Positions 27,747-36,397 of a DNA stretch of 64,000 bases are shown here, piece after piece (position 1 is the first letter of the stretch; each line of letters begins with the position of its first letter). The translations under genes and the position numbers were made by a program. The notes under the pieces are model-generated. The model searched no databases. It saw nothing but the letters and a program-made list of their open reading frames with translations, and had not been told where the DNA came from. The stretch spans positions 496,001 through 560,000 of the forward strand of contig NZ_MUNV01000005.1 in the NCBI RefSeq assembly GCF_002001125.1. The letters run 5' to 3'. The DNA is from Rhodanobacter sp. B04 (GTDB lineage Bacteria > Pseudomonadota > Gammaproteobacteria > Xanthomonadales > Rhodanobacteraceae).

Positions 27747-30158
27747 ATGAGCGATCCCCTGAACGACTCCACGCCCCCGGGCAAGTTTGAAGGCGTGGTG
27801 GACGACCTGAACGGCCATGTGCTGCGGGGATGGGCCTGCAGTCACGACGAAACGCAGTCGCAGTTGCGCATCGAGGTACATGCTGACGGTGCTCTGCTCG
27901 GCCACGGCATGGCCACGATGTTCCGCGCCGATCTGGCCATGGCCGGCAAGGGCGACGGTCATTGCGCCTTTGCCATCGGGCTCGAGCCGCTTCCGCCTGC
28001 CGGCACCGTGCTTGTGGTCACTGCCATGGGCAGCGACGGCAGCCGGTATCGCGTCGGCAGTCCGTATGTCATGCCCGCCCACGATCCGGCCATTGCCCGC
28101 TCAAACGGCACCGATGTGCTGCCGCTGCCGATAGGCAGTGCACGCCTGCAGGGCTCGCTGGATCAATGCGGCCCGGAGCGCATGCATGGCTGGGTGCGCC
28201 GTCTGGATGGCCAGCAGGTGTCGCCGACCCTGTCGCTGCACGAGGGCGGACGCGAGTGGCTGCGCTTCGACGCCAACCAGTGGCGTGCCGACCTCTCCGA
28301 GCTGCATCAAGGCGATGGCTGCTGCGGCTTCGATGTCGCGCTGCCCGACGGACTTCGCGACGACAACTCGCACGAGCTGGAACTGCGCATCGCCGACGAC
28401 CACGGGACTCTGCTGAGCATCCCGTTTCGTGTCCACCTGCCCTCCGCGGCAGCGAACCGCACGCCCGGAACGGCCGCCGCACCGGCACCGCTGCAGCGCA
28501 GTACCGACAGCAGCATCACGCTTTCGGTGATCGTGAATTTCTACAACATGCAGCGCGAGGCGGCACGCACGCTGGCCTCGCTCGGCAGCGGCTACCAGCA
28601 GGGCCATGGCGACTTCGACTACGAGGTGCTGTGCATCGACAACGGCTCCGACCCGCCGCTCGATGCGGAGTGGATCGCCAGCTTCGGCCCGCAGTTCCGC
28701 CTGGTCCGCCCCAGCCGCAGGCTGGCCTCGCCATGCGCCGCGCTCAACGAAGCCGCGCTGATGGCCCGCGGCAAATACCTGGCGGTGATGATCGACGGTG
28801 CGCACGTGCTCTCGCCCGGCGTGTTCCGCGAGGCCGCGCTGGCCTGGCAGGAAAACCCTGATTCGGTGGTGGCCCTGCGCCAGTGGTTCGTCGGTGGCGA
28901 CCAGCGCTGGCTGACCCTGGTCGGCTACACGCGCGAACAGGAGGACCTGCTGTTCGAGCGCATCCGCTGGCCGGTCAACGGCTACGACCTGTTCCGCATC
29001 GGTTCCCCGATGAGCGACAACCCCGAACCGTGGTTCGACGGCATCACCGAGACCAACTGCCTGATGCTGCCGACGGCGCTCTACGATCGCATCGGCGGTT
29101 TCGACGAGGGCTTCGACCAGGCCGGGGGCGGGTTTGCCAACCTGGACCTCTGGCGTCGCGCCAGCACTGTCGCGACCGGGCCGCTGGTGGCGCTGGTGGG
29201 CGAGGCCAGCTTCCACCAGTTCCATGGCGGCACCACCACCAACGTCGACGACATCGAGAAGGACGTCCGCGTGCGTGCGTACGCGAACGCCTACCGCAGC
29301 TTGCGCGGCGAGAGCTTCGTGCGGGTCGAGCGCAACCATCTGAGTTTCCGCGGCCGGATGCCCTCGGAGTTCGCCACGGGCACGCGCCAGCGCACGCTGA
29401 TGCCGATGCATCTGGGCATCACCGGACAGGTGCGGCCCGGCCGCTTGTCCGCGCAGTTCGACGACGGCGCGCAGTCGTATCTGATGTCGGTCTACGCCGA
29501 ATGCGGTTTGCGCCACGATGTCCGTTGGCTGGGCCTGCCCACCGGGGTGGCGCCGGCCGACCTGGTCAGCCTTCAGGAAATCATCCACCAGGTCCGGCCC
29601 GACGCGATCATCAGTGTGGGAACCGAGCGCGGGCTGGTCGGCTTCGTCGACAGCACGGCGCATGCGGTCGGCATCGACGGCGCACGCATCCTGCATCTGG
29701 CTCACGCCGAAGCAGCTGCGCCGCACTCGGCGCGGATCACGCCGCTGCATGGCGCGCCGGACGATCCGTCAAGCGCCGCGGCTGCGCGCAACTGGGCTGC
29801 CACCGCCGAGATGGTGCTGGTGCTGCTCGATGTCAGCGGCATGGAGGATGTCTCGCCAGCAACGCTGCAGGCCTGGGGCCGGCTCGTCTCGCACCGTTCC
29901 TACCTGGTCTGCCTGGGCAGCGTGTTCGGACAACCCTGGCTCGGTTATTCGAGCCGCCAGCATTTCAAGGCGATCCGCGAGTTCACTGCCGGCGACTCGC
30001 CTTTCGTGGTCGACCGCAGCCTGACCCGCCAGCTGGTCAGCACCAGCCCGTTCGGCTACCTGCGCAAGGTGGGCGGGATCACCAGCGCAGCCAGCTACGA
30101 CGACGCACTCGACAATCTCGCTCCGGATCAGCCGGCGCTTCTGGAGAATCCACAATGA
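27747..30158 (+). CDS. Two beta repeats + GT2 + CmcI-like domain fusion
   Basis: An 803-residue multidomain protein. Residues 14-~110 and 134-~230 are two divergent copies of a ~120-residue beta module: FEGVVDDLNGHVLRGWA matches LQGSLDQCGPERMHGWV, and FRADLAMAGKGDG matches WRADLSELHQGDG. A GT2 domain follows (~258-520: LSVIVNFYNMQREA, VLCIDNGSDPP, GGFDEGFDQAGGGFANLDLWRRA). The C-terminus (~570-790: VSLQEIIHQVRPDAIISVGTE) resembles the CmcI/cephalosporin-hydroxylase-like methyltransferase fold, without a clear glycine-rich SAM loop. It is divergent from the metB-type gene (224-bp gap) and overlaps the next methyltransferase gene as ATGA. It probably transfers and modifies a sugar of the second polymer. 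Confidence 0.8.
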   Translation: MSDPLNDSTPPGKFEGVVDDLNGHVLRGWACSHDETQSQLRIEVHADGALLGHGMATMFRADLAMAGKGDGHCAFAIGLEPLPPAGTVLVVTAMGSDGSRYRVGSPYVMPAHDPAIARSNGTDVLPLPIGSARLQGSLDQCGPERMHGWVRRLDGQQVSPTLSLHEGGREWLRFDANQWRADLSELHQGDGCCGFDVALPDGLRDDNSHELELRIADDHGTLLSIPFRVHLPSAAANRTPGTAAAPAPLQRSTDSSITLSVIVNFYNMQREAARTLASLGSGYQQGHGDFDYEVLCIDNGSDPPLDAEWIASFGPQFRLVRPSRRLASPCAALNEAALMARGKYLAVMIDGAHVLSPGVFREAALAWQENPDSVVALRQWFVGGDQRWLTLVGYTREQEDLLFERIRWPVNGYDLFRIGSPMSDNPEPWFDGITETNCLMLPTALYDRIGGFDEGFDQAGGGFANLDLWRRASTVATGPLVALVGEASFHQFHGGTTTNVDDIEKDVRVRAYANAYRSLRGESFVRVERNHLSFRGRMPSEFATGTRQRTLMPMHLGITGQVRPGRLSAQFDDGAQSYLMSVYAECGLRHDVRWLGLPTGVAPADLVSLQEIIHQVRPDAIISVGTERGLVGFVDSTAHAVGIDGARILHLAHAEAAAPHSARITPLHGAPDDPSSAAAARNWAATAEMVLVLLDVSGMEDVSPATLQAWGRLVSHRSYLVCLGSVFGQPWLGYSSRQHFKAIREFTAGDSPFVVDRSLTRQLVSTSPFGYLRKVGGITSAASYDDALDNLAPDQPALLENPQ

Positions 30159-31051
30159 ACCGCTTCTGGCCCCGCTACATCAGCCCATTGTTCGAACTCG
30201 TGCAACCGAAGCGGATCATGGAGATCGGCGCCGAATTCGGCTGGAACACCCGCCACGTGCTGGCCTATTGCCGCGCCCACGGTGCCCACGCCGACATCAT
30301 CGACCCGGCGCCGCTGCCGGCCCTGATGCACGAACTGGCGCAATTCGGCCCCGCCGAATACCGCTTCCTGCCGCTGAAGAGCATCGCCGCGATCCCGCAG
30401 CTGGAAGCCCCGGACCTGGTACTGCTCGATGGCGACCACAACTGGGCCACCGTGTTCCATGAACTCAACCTGCTGCAGGCGCGTGCGGAGAAGGCCGGCC
30501 AGGCGCCGCCGATCGTGCTGTCGCACGATGTGGCGTGGCCCTACGCCCGCCGCGACATGTATTACAACCCGGACGACCTGGACGGCTGGCAGAAGCACGC
30601 CTACAGCTACAAGGGCATGCTGCCGGGCCAGTCCGAACTGGACGAGCAGGGCGTGAACGGCTGGCTGGCCAATGCGATGCACGAGGGCGGCCCGCGCAAC
30701 GGCGTGCTTACCGCGATCGAGGACTATATCGCCAGCGCCGGCATCGAGTTTACTTTCCGCAAGCTGCCCTTCTTCAACGGGCTGGGCATCCTGGTGCCCG
30801 CGGCGCGGATGACGCCTGCGCTGCAGGCGCTGATCGACAGCTTCTTCACCGCGCAAAGCCTGCTGCAGGCCTGCGAGGCGCTGGAGGCGGACGGCATGCA
30901 GTTGCGCGGCATGCTGGGCCGAACCGAGACCTGCCTGACCAAACGGACCGAAGCGTTGCAGCGCGCCCGCGAGATCATCGAGGCGCAGCGGCAGGAAATC
31001 GCCAGGCTGCAGCACGGGAACGCCACCGGCGCCCTGGCGGGTCGTGCGTAG
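30155..31051 (+). CDS. Class I SAM-dependent methyltransferase with C-terminal coiled coil
   Basis: The 298-residue protein has an N-terminal Rossmann-type methyltransferase domain: motif I RIMEIGAEFGWNTRHVLAY (about 20-38), PDLVLLDGDHNWATVFHELN (motif II with the metal-type DGDH found in related small-molecule and glycan methyltransferases) and VLSHDVAWPYARRD. The last ~50 residues (TKRTEALQRAREIIEAQRQE) are strongly helical. Its ATG overlaps the stop of the upstream GT2/CmcI-like gene (ATGA), so the two are made together. The gene converges on the dioxygenase gene with 118 bp between. It is likely a sugar O-methyltransferase of the glycan locus; the acceptor is not known. Confidence 0.78.
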   Translation: MNRFWPRYISPLFELVQPKRIMEIGAEFGWNTRHVLAYCRAHGAHADIIDPAPLPALMHELAQFGPAEYRFLPLKSIAAIPQLEAPDLVLLDGDHNWATVFHELNLLQARAEKAGQAPPIVLSHDVAWPYARRDMYYNPDDLDGWQKHAYSYKGMLPGQSELDEQGVNGWLANAMHEGGPRNGVLTAIEDYIASAGIEFTFRKLPFFNGLGILVPAARMTPALQALIDSFFTAQSLLQACEALEADGMQLRGMLGRTETCLTKRTEALQRAREIIEAQRQEIARLQHGNATGALAGRA

Positions 31052-31169
31052 ATCGTCCCCGCAAACGCTCCGACCCATCCGTTGAGGCGTTGTCCAGGCA
31101 CCTCTTCAACGAGCAAGTCACGGACGTTCTGCGCCGGCTGCATGGCCGCTTGAGGCTTCCTTCGGGCGC

Positions 31170-32204
31170 CTAGAGTTTCAGCGGCACCTGCCCGGCCGGA
31201 TAGGCGGACGGCGCGAAGAACCACGACTCGATCGCATAACGGTCCTTCGCTATCGCGGCGGGAATACCGGTGCGGTGCAGGAAGAAATGGTCGAACAGCA
31301 GCGCATCGCCCGGCGCGAAAACGGGGCTGGCCGTGGCCATGCCCGCCGCCGTCTCGGCAACCATGCCCTGGCCCACCGACCAGTCGAAATAGGCGCCGTG
31401 CGTACCGGTGGGCAGCACCTGCGACAACCGGCGCGGCAGCAACTCCAGCCCGGACGCATCCTCCCCGCAGTGGGAAAGCGCCAGCCAGACATTCACGCTG
31501 CGGATGTCGGCGCCCATGAAGGCGCCGTCCTGGTGCCAGTCGGCCTGGCGGATCGTCCCCGGCACGCAGCGCAGGGTCGACTTGCCGACCGACAGCATCG
31601 GCTGCTCGCCGAAATACTCGCCAACCATCCGGGCGATGCCGCTGGCACCGAACAGTTCGGTCAACTCGTAAAGCATGCGCGGCGAGTCGGCCAGCCAGAC
31701 GCCACCACCACCTTCCACCCAGGGGCGCGCCTGCGCCAGTTCGCAGTCGTCCTGCAACGGCAGGCGTGAATACCAGGTGCCTTCGAAAGCGCCCTCGCCG
31801 CCTGCATGCCAGGCCGTGCAGGCATCCAGTGCCCGCCTCACGCCACCGGCCAGCCGCTCCGCCTCGGCGGGCTGCAGCAACCCCCTGACCAGCAGCGCCC
31901 CGTGGTGCCGGATGCCGGCGGCAAGCGTGCGGGCATCCAGCCTTGCAGCGGGAATCTCCGGCACCCCGGCAACACCGGCGAACGGATCCGCGGGAGGCGT
32001 CGACCAGGGATCGGCGATCACCGCGGCAGGTGGTTGCTCCAGGTAAGCCCGATAGCGGCATAGCGCCAGCAGCCGCTCGATGCGTTCGTCGGCCTGTTGC
32101 CGGCGGCATCGCGTCAAGCCCGCGATCGCCTCGTCGAAGCGGAGCTGCTGCATCAGCTCCTGCGCGCGAAGCAGGCTCTCGTCCGCCAGTTCATGGCTGT
32201 CCAT
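31170..32204 (-). CDS. Phytanoyl-CoA dioxygenase-family Fe(II)/2-oxoglutarate oxygenase
   Basis: A 344-residue protein whose second half (~90-344) is a PhyH-type double-stranded beta-helix. Iron ligands are His224 and Asp226 (WHQDGAF) and His310 (FLHRTG), and Arg322 (DRYAIESW) fits the 2-oxoglutarate carboxylate contact. Residues 1-60 are helical and TPR-like (LRAQELMQQLRFDEAIAGL). The second of two adjacent ATGs (32204) has better spacing to GGAAGG and is used. It overlaps the GSCFA gene by 14 bp as the last gene of the operon led by wzm copy 2. Its likely substrate is therefore a sugar or lipid of the exported glycan, though free small molecules cannot be excluded. Confidence 0.8.
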   Translation of the reverse strand: MDSHELADESLLRAQELMQQLRFDEAIAGLTRCRRQQADERIERLLALCRYRAYLEQPPAAVIADPWSTPPADPFAGVAGVPEIPAARLDARTLAAGIRHHGALLVRGLLQPAEAERLAGGVRRALDACTAWHAGGEGAFEGTWYSRLPLQDDCELAQARPWVEGGGGVWLADSPRMLYELTELFGASGIARMVGEYFGEQPMLSVGKSTLRCVPGTIRQADWHQDGAFMGADIRSVNVWLALSHCGEDASGLELLPRRLSQVLPTGTHGAYFDWSVGQGMVAETAAGMATASPVFAPGDALLFDHFFLHRTGIPAAIAKDRYAIESWFFAPSAYPAGQVPLKL

Positions 32205-33291
32205 CATGCCCTTCCACTTGTGATTGTTCCTGCGTCGAATCGACTGCCGGCGGATCAAGTCGCGCCTCGTCGCAAAGCGTATCCATCACCGCCTGGCCCA
32301 GCCGCAGCAAATCGTCATTGCCGACCACGGCCGGTGGCGACCCAGTGACGCCGTCCAGCACGTGCCGGAAAAACAGCGACATCACCTGGCGCACGCCTGC
32401 CTCCAGGATCGAGCGGCGATCCTCGGCCAGATACTCGCGACCGGCGGCGCTGACAATCTCGTAGGCCGGGAAATAGTAGACATCGGGCAGCCGCGCCAGC
32501 TGCTCGGCGGCCACCCGCAACACGGCCTTGGCATGGGTCGACGCCAGCAGGACATGCTGCGGCCTGGCGGTCGCCGCCAAGGCCACCGGCGAGACGGTCA
32601 GGATCATCCGCATCCCAGGATTGACTGCACGTACCTCCTCGATGAAGGCACGCAGATCGGCGACCACCTCGTCCACCGCAAGATCGAGCAGCACATGCCG
32701 GGATGCATCGAAGCACCCCGCCGCGACGCCCGGACACAGCGGGTACACGGCGCCATCCTCGCGCGATGCCCAGCATTCGGTCAGCCCCAGCGTGAACACG
32801 AAAACGTCCATCTCGCTGAAGGCGCGGCGCACCGCGGCGAAATGCTGGCGCCGATCCTCGTGGTATTCGCGCAGGGAAGTGAAGCCGCCGGGCTGGATGG
32901 TGGGCCGGAACGGATCGAACCAGCCCGCAGCGTCCTCCCACACGTCGTCCAGCGGCATGAACGCGCCGGTCGCGCGCCGCCACAGCTGCAGCAGCTGGCG
33001 TGAGGTATAGATATTGCCGTAGCGCGCCGCATAGATGCCGTAGCCGAAAGTTTCGGCGAGTTCAGTGCCTAGCAGCGGGTGTGCCGGCTCGGTCTCGAAG
33101 CAGGCCAGACCGTGTTCGCGCAGGTGGCGCGCGACATGCTGGGCGAAACAGCTGCCCGCAGTCACCACCCGGGTATGCGATGCAATCCGGAACGGTGGCG
33201 GCATCACCGGATCGATCTCGGCGCTGGCGCGGCCAGCCATGGCCCGGCTCCAGCGCTGCCGCTCGTCGATGTGCTGGTAGGGATGCTTCAT
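32191..33291 (-). CDS. GSCFA-domain protein (SGNH-like)
   Basis: From ATG 33291 (366 residues) the N-terminus carries the family-defining block VVTAGSCFAQHVARHL (43-58, Ser47). VFTLGLTECWASREDGAVYPLCPG and MRMILTVSPVALAATAR, also family-typical, follow. GSCFA proteins are related to SGNH/GDSL esterases and are often found in polysaccharide loci, where acyl transfer or removal is suspected but seldom proven. The start overlaps the upstream SGNH-like gene's stop as ATGA, and the end overlaps the dioxygenase start, so three genes are translationally linked. A larger upstream extension of the frame is Arg/Cys-rich and not credible. Confidence 0.82.
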   Translation of the reverse strand: MKHPYQHIDERQRWSRAMAGRASAEIDPVMPPPFRIASHTRVVTAGSCFAQHVARHLREHGLACFETEPAHPLLGTELAETFGYGIYAARYGNIYTSRQLLQLWRRATGAFMPLDDVWEDAAGWFDPFRPTIQPGGFTSLREYHEDRRQHFAAVRRAFSEMDVFVFTLGLTECWASREDGAVYPLCPGVAAGCFDASRHVLLDLAVDEVVADLRAFIEEVRAVNPGMRMILTVSPVALAATARPQHVLLASTHAKAVLRVAAEQLARLPDVYYFPAYEIVSAAGREYLAEDRRSILEAGVRQVMSLFFRHVLDGVTGSPPAVVGNDDLLRLGQAVMDTLCDEARLDPPAVDSTQEQSQVEGHDGQP

Positions 33292-34025
33292 GCCAGACGC
33301 CTCATCTGCTCCAGCACCAGCGCGCCATAGGCCGCATTGGCATGGGCACCGTCGCCATAGTACGGCTCGCGCATGAACCCGGTGTCGTCGACGCTCTCGG
33401 GCGGGCACGGCACGAAGGTGACATCGGCACCATCGCACCCTTCGCGGACGATCTGCGAATGCAGGCGCCACAGCTTGTAGCGCAATGGCGCCGGCGAGAT
33501 CTCACGGCACATGCCGGGGAACATGCCCCATGGCACGTCAGCATGCATGCGCACGCCGTCCGCATACGGCGGCGGCGACTCGAGATGGAACATCGGGCCA
33601 CTGCAGAGCCGGCGTATCTGCAGCATCAACGCCAGATATTCGGTCATCAACGATGCCAGCACGCTACGCACCGCCGACGCCGGCAGCAATTCGGCGGCAG
33701 GATCCAGCGGCAGCTCCGGCCGGGCCGGCGACACGAAATCGAAACGCCGCGGGTGTACAAGCATGCCGAGCACGCCGTGCGCCGCCCCGCCGACCATCGA
33801 GAACACCGGCCCGCGATGCTGCTGCAGTTGCTGTTCCAGTGACGGCGTGAACCGCGGCGCATCACCATCGTGCAGGATCGCGCCAGGCATCTCCCAGAAA
33901 TTCAGCGCGGTCAGCGGAATGCCCGCCGCTTCGGCAGCACGGGCCACGCACGCCACGTGGCTGTGGCCGATGCACAGCAGCGGGCCCGGTTTGCCGGCCC
34001 TGGGATTCAACCAGCCCATCCTCAT
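33288..34025 (-). CDS. Small SGNH-like protein of the glycan operon
   Basis: The 245-residue protein begins with a short strand and GHSH motif (LLCIGHSHVACVARAAEAAG, residues 17-36) and ends with YYGDGAHANAAYGALVLEQM, where Asp225 and His228 resemble the DxxH block of SGNH hydrolases. The usual catalytic Ser would be Ser22 in GHSH. The match is loose, so the family call is tentative. The ATG at 34025 overlaps the stop of the tandem GT2 gene as ATGA. It is probably a partner of the adjacent GSCFA protein, perhaps for acyl-group transfer. No signal peptide is seen, suggesting it acts in the cytoplasm. Confidence 0.6.
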   Translation of the reverse strand: MRMGWLNPRAGKPGPLLCIGHSHVACVARAAEAAGIPLTALNFWEMPGAILHDGDAPRFTPSLEQQLQQHRGPVFSMVGGAAHGVLGMLVHPRRFDFVSPARPELPLDPAAELLPASAVRSVLASLMTEYLALMLQIRRLCSGPMFHLESPPPYADGVRMHADVPWGMFPGMCREISPAPLRYKLWRLHSQIVREGCDGADVTFVPCPPESVDDTGFMREPYYGDGAHANAAYGALVLEQMRRLA

Positions 34026-36376
34026 GCGAGTGAAGCCCTGACTTCGTGCACCGCCGCGCTGCCTGCCGTCATCGGCGGCACCTCGACCGTGGTCTGTGAC
34101 CATTCACGTGGAGGAAAAGCCAGCGTGAACGGTTCGCCAGCGAGCGTGAGATTGGGGTTGTAGGCCGGGTCGTGATCCAGCAGGCTGCCCCAGCGCCGCT
34201 TCATGAATTCCACTTCACGCGAGAAGCGCGCCCGCTTCTCCGGTGTGTCCTCGCGTCCGCGCGACGCGGACTCGTGATGGTAAAGCTCGGCAAACGGCGT
34301 CCACACGTTGGTGTAGCCGAGTTGCCGCAGCCGCAGGCAGAAATCGATGTCGTTGAAAGCCACCTTCAGCGCAGGGTCCAGGCCTCCGGCCTGCTGGTAG
34401 GTGGCCCGACGCACCATCAGGCAGGCCGCCGTGACCGCGCTCATCGCCTGCGTCAGCTTCGCCCGCGCCATCTGGCCGGCGTAGCCCCGTGGCATGCCGC
34501 TATAGGGATGTGCCGCCACGCCGTGCACGCCAGTGACCACACCGGCGTGCTGGATGGTGTCGTCGGGGTAGTACAGCATGGCGCCGACGGCGCCCACATG
34601 CGGACGCATCGCATGGCTCGCCAGCTCCTCCAGCCAGTCCGGCGTGACCACCTCGATATCGTTGTTGAGCAGACAGATCAGTTCACTCCGGCAGCCGTCA
34701 ACCGCGGCGTTGTTGATGTGCGAAAAATTGAACGGCTGGTCATGCCGCCGCACGCGCACCCTGGGATGGGTCGCCAGCTCGGCCAGATAGGCTATCGATT
34801 CCGGCTCGACCGACTGGTTGTCCACCACGACAATTTCATAGTGCGTGTAAGTGGTCCGCGCGAGGATCGAATCCACGCACTGCCGCAGCAGATCGGCGCG
34901 GTCGCGCGTGGGAATGATGATGCTGACCTGCGGCAACGGATCAGGCAGCGGGTGACGTATCCGGAACACGCCGCAGAGTCCTTCGATCTCCATCACTTGG
35001 GCGGCCTCGCCCAGCCTCGCAAAATGCTCACGCAGCGCACGTCGCCCCGCAGCATGGGCATAATCCTTCTGGTCCACACCCTGTGCAGTCGATCCGGCGA
35101 TCGCCCGCCAGTGGTAGAGCACCGCGGGGACATGACCGATCTGGTCCGTGGTCAGCCGTTCACTGCAGCGCAAGGCCAGATCCCAGTCCTGGCTGCCTTC
35201 CAGCCCTTCACGAAATCCGCCTGCCGCGTTGACCAGCGCACGCGAATAGACGCCCAAATGGCTGACGCAGTTCTGGCCATGCAGCAGGTCGGGATTCCAG
35301 TTCGGTTTGAAATAGGGATCGTAGCGTCGGCCATCGGCATCGATCTTGTCCTCGTCCGAATACACGAACTGCCACTGCGGATGACGATGCAATGCCTCGA
35401 CAATCGTGGCCAGCGCGCAAGGATGCAGCTCGTCATCGTGATCCAGCAAGGCCACGTAGTCGCCCCGCGCCATGGCCAGCGCACTGTTCGACGCGGCCGA
35501 GATATGGCCGTTGCGCTCCCGCCAGACGATCCGGATGCGGGCGTTGCGGCCGGCGTATTCCTCCAGCACGAGCCGCACCTGCGGCTCAGTGGATGCGTCG
35601 TCGGCGACGCACAACTCCCAGTGCGGATAGGACTGCGCAAGCACGCTGTCCAGACAGTGCCGCAACCAGACTTCCGGCGTATTGAACGTGGGCAGCAATA
35701 TCGATATCAGCCCGTCGCCCTGGATCCGTGCCGGCGAAACAGCGTGATCGTAAAGCTTCAGCCAGCGCTCGTAAGTCGGTGCCTTGGAGTCGCGCCGCAC
35801 GTACAGCGCATGCAGCCATGTCGCAAAGGCATGCCGCCCACCGGGCTCTCGCAGCTTTCGCCATGCGTCCAGCTTGAGTCCATGGGTGTCGGCACCCGCC
35901 GCAGCGGCCTCTCGTGTCACGGCCCGCCACATGCGCCAGCTGGCGCCGATGCGCCCCAGCCGCCTGATCTTCAAGTGCTGGGCGTGAAATGTGCACGGCA
36001 TGCTTGCCGGATCAAGTCGCAACCGCCGCACGTCATGCAGGAGCAGCACCACACCCGTGTGGTGCCGTGCGCCCGGCCGTATGAAACCCAGGTGCAGCGA
36101 CCACGACTCATGCATGCCATGTCCGTAGTCGAAGTACAGTACCGGCTCCAGCCGGTCGCCATCGGTATCCTGCAACTCGATGGAAAAGCCATACCAGCCG
36201 GCTTTCAGCGGAAAGCCACCGCCCGCACATTCAAATTTCGGATCGTTGCCGCTGGCGCACCATGTGCCCGGCTCATCGATCACCGGCGTGAGCTGATCCA
36301 GCGGCTGCAGCGTCAGCACGCTGCCAAGCCAACGCGAGCGCAGGTAGTTCCGGAGTGATCGATACGCGGACTGCAT
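34022..36376 (-). CDS. Tandem GT2-GT2 glycosyltransferase
   Basis: A 784-residue protein with an N-terminal beta-rich part (~1-150, GGGFPLKAGWYGFSIELQD), a first GT2 domain (~222-450: ISILLPTFNTPEVWL, VADDASTEP, LLDHDDELHP, YSDEDKID) and a second (~490-720: VSIIIPTRDRADLL, VVVDNQSVEP, LLNNDIEV, FNDIDFCLRLRQLGY). Both domains keep the acidic metal motif, so both are probably active. Such double GT2 enzymes often polymerise alternating linkages. It lies 21 bp after the coiled-coil methyltransferase gene and is coupled to the SGNH-like gene. Confidence 0.88.
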   Translation of the reverse strand: MQSAYRSLRNYLRSRWLGSVLTLQPLDQLTPVIDEPGTWCASGNDPKFECAGGGFPLKAGWYGFSIELQDTDGDRLEPVLYFDYGHGMHESWSLHLGFIRPGARHHTGVVLLLHDVRRLRLDPASMPCTFHAQHLKIRRLGRIGASWRMWRAVTREAAAAGADTHGLKLDAWRKLREPGGRHAFATWLHALYVRRDSKAPTYERWLKLYDHAVSPARIQGDGLISILLPTFNTPEVWLRHCLDSVLAQSYPHWELCVADDASTEPQVRLVLEEYAGRNARIRIVWRERNGHISAASNSALAMARGDYVALLDHDDELHPCALATIVEALHRHPQWQFVYSDEDKIDADGRRYDPYFKPNWNPDLLHGQNCVSHLGVYSRALVNAAGGFREGLEGSQDWDLALRCSERLTTDQIGHVPAVLYHWRAIAGSTAQGVDQKDYAHAAGRRALREHFARLGEAAQVMEIEGLCGVFRIRHPLPDPLPQVSIIIPTRDRADLLRQCVDSILARTTYTHYEIVVVDNQSVEPESIAYLAELATHPRVRVRRHDQPFNFSHINNAAVDGCRSELICLLNNDIEVVTPDWLEELASHAMRPHVGAVGAMLYYPDDTIQHAGVVTGVHGVAAHPYSGMPRGYAGQMARAKLTQAMSAVTAACLMVRRATYQQAGGLDPALKVAFNDIDFCLRLRQLGYTNVWTPFAELYHHESASRGREDTPEKRARFSREVEFMKRRWGSLLDHDPAYNPNLTLAGEPFTLAFPPREWSQTTVEVPPMTAGSAAVHEVRASLA

Positions 36377-36397
36377 ATGTTCCAGTGACCCTGCCCA

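Noticed and set aside
28101-29750. 549-residue minus-strand frame over the GT2/CmcI-like gene
   Set aside because: It lacks domain signatures and is rich in His, Gln and Arg; the plus-strand protein has clear GT2 motifs.
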